A DNA stretch of 9,546 nucleotides from a bacterium (GTDB lineage Bacteria; Vulcanimicrobiota; Xenobia; RGZZ01): assembly GCA_021782195.1 (NCBI GenBank), contig JAJXVI010000046.1, forward strand, positions 1 through 9,546. Direction: 5' to 3'. Under the pieces are notes generated by a model. That model was given only the letters and a program-made list of their open reading frames with translations. It ran no database searches and was not told where the DNA came from. Both the position numbers and the translations under genes were made by a program. This document shows positions 7,104 to 9,546 of this stretch, in pieces (within the stretch, counting starts at the first letter, position 1; every line of letters starts with the position of its first letter).

Positions 7104-8357
7104 TCAGACGCGGAGCGCCTCCAGATCATATCCGTGCGCTTTGAACGACGTCGCGTCCTGACAGTAACGGGAGGCCGTCAGCGGATGGATGAGCTTGCGG
7201 TCCAGAAGGTCGAGCAGACCGCGATCGAGCGTCTGCATGCCCGGCTGTGAACCCATGGTGATGAAGTTCGGTATCTGGCTGACCTTGCCGTCGCGAATCA
7301 GATTGGTAAGACCCGCGTCGGAAATCAGGATCTCGTGCACCGCGACCTGTCCCTCTCCATCGAGCCTGGGGAGAAGATTCTGGGCGATGACCGCGCGCAG
7401 CTGTTCCCCGAGCAACGCGCGTATCTGCGGTTGCTGTGCGTTTGGAAATACGTCGACGAGGCGCTCGATGGTCTTGGTCGTGCTCGCCGCATGGAACGTC
7501 GTGAAGACAAGGATTCCACTTTCAGCCGCTCGCAGGGCCGCGTAGATGGTCTCCTCGTCGCGCATCTCGCTGATTACGACGATGTCCGGGTCTTCGCGCA
7601 TGCTAGCGGTCAATGCGTCCGCGAAAGAAGAGGCGTGGGAGCCCACCTCGCGATGATCAATCAGGCTCTGGTGACAGAAATGCACGTATTCGACCGGATC
7701 TTCCACGGTCACGATGTGCGTCTGACGGTGCTGGTTGATGAAGGCGATCATGGCGGCCAGGGTGGTTGTTCGACCCGAACCGTACGGCCCGGTTACGATG
7801 ATAAGGCCACTCTGTGCCGCAGCAATCTTCTTGAGAATCGCCGGAAGTTCCAGGGTATCGATGTCGGGAAGTTGCGAGGGAATGACGTGAAACGCGGCCG
7901 CAAGTCCGTGGTGCTGCCGGAACATGTTGCACCGAAAGCGACCGAGCCCGTTCACTTCAACAACCAGGTCGCGGCTTCCACGGCGGTGGAACTCATAGCG
8001 ATCATCCTCAGACAGGAGTCCGAGCAGAATCTCGCCCGCGGCCTCCTGGGTCAACGCATCCGATATCGCAAAATGCAATGTTCCGTGAACGCGAAAGGCG
8101 GGGCGGCTTCCCACGGAGAGCAACAGATCTGAACCATTCTCGGCGACAAGACGTGCCAGGAGCTCTTCAAGCGTAGAGGAAGGAGCCAGATGGATGTGCG
8201 CCTCCCGTGGAGGAGGCAGCGGTGGCACCTCCAGCATCTCCACCTGCGGCGTATCAGACAAGATCATCTCTACGCCAACCGAACCCGGCGATACCCCGCT
8301 CACACCGGGCATGTCGCCATCCTCACGTCTTTTGTTCAGACGCCTGAACAGATCCAC
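7104..8357 (-). CDS. pilT: PilT-family type IV pilus retraction ATPase with Arg replacing the Walker A Lys
   Basis: 417 residues of the PilT secretion-ATPase family, whose members form hexamers at the inner-membrane base of the type IV pilus and power pilin disassembly. An N-terminal extension of about 60 residues (Pro-rich, PPLPPP at 45-50) precedes the PAS-like N-domain (LEELLARLV onward). Then come the Walker A region GPYGSGRTT (190-198), the Asp box VTVEDPVEYVH (E219), Walker B SEMRD (E264), the His box TTFHA (H289), and NLIRDGKVSQ with GMQTLDRGL near the C-terminus, as in PilT. Arg196 (CGA, 7772-7770) stands where the family has the catalytic-loop Lys, so ATP turnover may be weak or lost. 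Reaching CGA from a Lys codon takes two base changes, so a single read error is unlikely. The start is GTG at 8357, five bases after AAGGAGG. It is probably co-transcribed with the upstream PilT-like gene and ends at a terminator. The PilT fold is certain; activity is not. Confidence 0.95.
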   Translation of the reverse strand: MDLFRRLNKRREDGDMPGVSGVSPGSVGVEMILSDTPQVEMLEVPPLPPPREAHIHLAPSSTLEELLARLVAENGSDLLLSVGSRPAFRVHGTLHFAISDALTQEAAGEILLGLLSEDDRYEFHRRGSRDLVVEVNGLGRFRCNMFRQHHGLAAAFHVIPSQLPDIDTLELPAILKKIAAAQSGLIIVTGPYGSGRTTTLAAMIAFINQHRQTHIVTVEDPVEYVHFCHQSLIDHREVGSHASSFADALTASMREDPDIVVISEMRDEETIYAALRAAESGILVFTTFHAASTTKTIERLVDVFPNAQQPQIRALLGEQLRAVIAQNLLPRLDGEGQVAVHEILISDAGLTNLIRDGKVSQIPNFITMGSQPGMQTLDRGLLDLLDRKLIHPLTASRYCQDATSFKAHGYDLEALRV

Positions 8358-8362
8358 GCGAG

Positions 8363-8369
8363 CCTCCTT
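8363..8369 (-). promoter_or_regulatory. Shine-Dalgarno AAGGAGG of the pilT-like gene
   Basis: AAGGAGG on the minus strand lies five bases before the GTG at 8357-8355. This near-perfect match to the anti-Shine-Dalgarno decides the GTG start over the internal ATG at codon 16, and shows that the unusual N-terminal extension is translated. Confidence 0.85.
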
Positions 8370-8391
8370 CTTCCTTGACCAGGTGGTCGGC

Positions 8392-8411
8392 GCTCTCGCG
8401 TTAACGAGAGC
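8392..8411 (-). other. Small hairpin in the spacer between the two pilT-like genes
   Basis: A perfect 7-bp stem (GCTCTCG/CGAGAGC on the minus strand) with a 6-base loop TTAACG ends about 34 bases before the GTG of the downstream gene. No T-run follows, so it is not an intrinsic terminator. It could be a processing site or an mRNA-stability or translation element that sets the relative dose of the two ATPases, or an operator with dyad symmetry. The rest of the 163-base spacer (8358-8520) shows no gene; a 5-bp GTGAC/GTCAC dyad lies nearer the upstream stop codon. Confidence 0.5.
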
Positions 8412-8520
8412 ATCGACATCGTGGGATGCATCCTCGACTCATCGCCTGCCCGCGACACGCACCCGCGCGTCACAGGGACGAGGGAAGGCTGCATTCGTGA
8501 CGGTCGAGTCACAACGGGGG

Positions 8521-9546
8521 TCAGGAAACCTCCGTGGGATTCTCGACGGTATCGGATGGAACATCCTCAGGGCGGTCAAAGTTTGGCTGGAAGTTGCGCC
8601 CCTGGTAGATGTCCTTGTTGGTCGCACGCTTGAACGCTTCTTCACGCGTGATGAGTCCCTGAGAGTAGGCTTCGGCGATGGAGTCGTCAAAGGTGCGCAT
8701 GCCAACCTTCCTGCCGGTGTCCAGCGCGTTGCCGAAGAGATGGGTGCGCCCTTCACGGATCAACGTCGTGACCGAGGGGGTGACGATCAGGACCTCGGTG
8801 ATTGAGACGAGTCCGTGTCCCTCGGCACGCGGCACGAGTTGACCGACCACGACCGCCTGCAGTGCGTCTGCCAGGACCGAGCGAATCTGCGGTTGCTGTT
8901 CCGCCTGAAACCCGTCGATCATCCGATCCACGGCGCGCGCTGCGTTTGGCGCGTTCATGGTGGCCAGTACGAGGTGTCCGGTCTCAGCGGCGGTCAGGGC
9001 CACGGACACGTCGAGGGGTCCGCGCATCTCTCCAATGACCACGACATCCGGGCTTTCACGCAGGGCGCCACGCAGTCCGGTCGCCACGGAGTCGACGTCA
9101 CGCCCGATCTGACGCTGATTGATAAGCGCTTGCGCCGAACTGTGAACAAATTCAATGGGGTCTTCCAGGGTGATGACGTGGCTGGGGCGAGTCTCATTGA
9201 TCTCATTCACCAGTGCCCCCATCACGGTCGACTTTCCTGAACCACGCTGACCCGCAAGCACCACCAGGCCGTGCGGATACGAGATCAGGCTCCGCACGAC
9301 GGCGGGCAACCCGAGTGCGTCAAGGCGCGGAGCGACGGCGGGAAGGCGCCGCATCACGACACTCGGTCCGTTGCGCTGCAGATAGGCGCTTCCCCGAAAG
9401 CGGGCAAGCTGTCCTTCGGGCAGACGTGTCTCGTAGACGAAGTCGAAATTCTTCTCCATCGCGAGACGTTCCAGGGCCTCGTGCGAAAGCATCTCCGCCA
9501 GTACTGACGCGACTTCGTCAGCAGTGAGAATCTCAGGAGCCAGGGG
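8521..9546 (-). CDS. pilT: PilT/PilU-like pilus retraction ATPase, 5' end outside the window
   Basis: The frame is open from the right edge to TGA at 8523-8521 (about 341 codons visible). An ATG at 9492 is internal: coding continues upstream with a typical PilT N-domain segment (LTADEVASVLAEML), so the true start is beyond 9546. Motifs numbered from that ATG: Walker A GQRGSGKST with K87 intact (AAG at 9234-9232), Asp box ITLEDPIEFVH, INQRQIG, Walker B GEMRG (PilT has GEMRD), and the His box ATMNAPNAARAVDRM, where N180 (8955-8953) replaces the conserved His. TLIREGRTH and GMRTFDDSI match the PilT C-terminal region, and ITREEAFKRATN then leads into a short acidic, Pro-containing tail. It looks like the PilU-type accessory retraction ATPase or a second PilT. 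It shares direction and probably a transcript with the downstream pilT-like gene. The family is certain; the PilT versus PilU assignment is not. Confidence 0.94.
   Translation of the reverse strand, partial: PLAPEILTADEVASVLAEMLSHEALERLAMEKNFDFVYETRLPEGQLARFRGSAYLQRNGPSVVMRRLPAVAPRLDALGLPAVVRSLISYPHGLVVLAGQRGSGKSTVMGALVNEINETRPSHVITLEDPIEFVHSSAQALINQRQIGRDVDSVATGLRGALRESPDVVVIGEMRGPLDVSVALTAAETGHLVLATMNAPNAARAVDRMIDGFQAEQQPQIRSVLADALQAVVVGQLVPRAEGHGLVSITEVLIVTPSVTTLIREGRTHLFGNALDTGRKVGMRTFDDSIAEAYSQGLITREEAFKRATNKDIYQGRNFQPNFDRPEDVPSDTVENPTEVS

Noticed and set aside
8392..8411. Intrinsic terminator between the two pilT-like genes
   Set aside because: A good stem is present but no run of T follows on the minus strand, so termination is not supported.

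Overview
The window is GC-rich and carries three genes, all read on the minus strand, so the order of transcription is from right to left. Two encode PilT-family type IV pilus retraction ATPases. The third is a very large multi-domain signalling kinase that fills about 70% of the window. The gene content fits a GC-rich Gram-negative bacterium with type IV pili and elaborate signalling, such as a myxobacterium or a related lineage. The sequence contains no taxonomic marker, so this placement is weak.

Right end (9546 to 8521): a PilT/PilU-like ATPase whose 5' end lies outside the window. After a 163-base gap with a small hairpin, a second PilT-family gene (8357 to 7104) starts at GTG behind a strong Shine-Dalgarno. 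No terminator separates the two genes, so they are probably co-transcribed. A strong intrinsic terminator (7081 to 7042) closes this unit. The two paralogues have lost different active-site residues: the downstream one has Arg in place of the Walker A Lys, and the upstream one has Asn in place of the His-box His.

Middle and left (6757 to 1): one uninterrupted reading frame of at least 2252 codons that runs off the left edge. It encodes, in order, a Ser/Thr-kinase-like domain, an AAA/STAND-type ATPase, a long helical TPR-like region, GAF, PAS, a histidine kinase core and a receiver domain. This is the known 'trifunctional kinase / multi-sensor multi-kinase' family, related in architecture to cyanobacterial HstK-type proteins, extended here to a hybrid kinase by the receiver. 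Two in-frame repeat tracts decorate it. One is a 39-residue Ala/Pro/Ser tract inside an approximately 90-residue insertion. The other is a 27-bp tandem array encoding a 9-residue repeat after the receiver, still running at the window edge.

The leader between the terminator and the kinase gene (6758 to 7041) shows no clear gene or promoter. The pilus motor genes lie directly upstream of the kinase gene on the same strand, so a functional link between pilus retraction and this pathway is possible but not shown. The long plus-strand open frames opposite the kinase gene are antisense shadows of GC-rich coding DNA.
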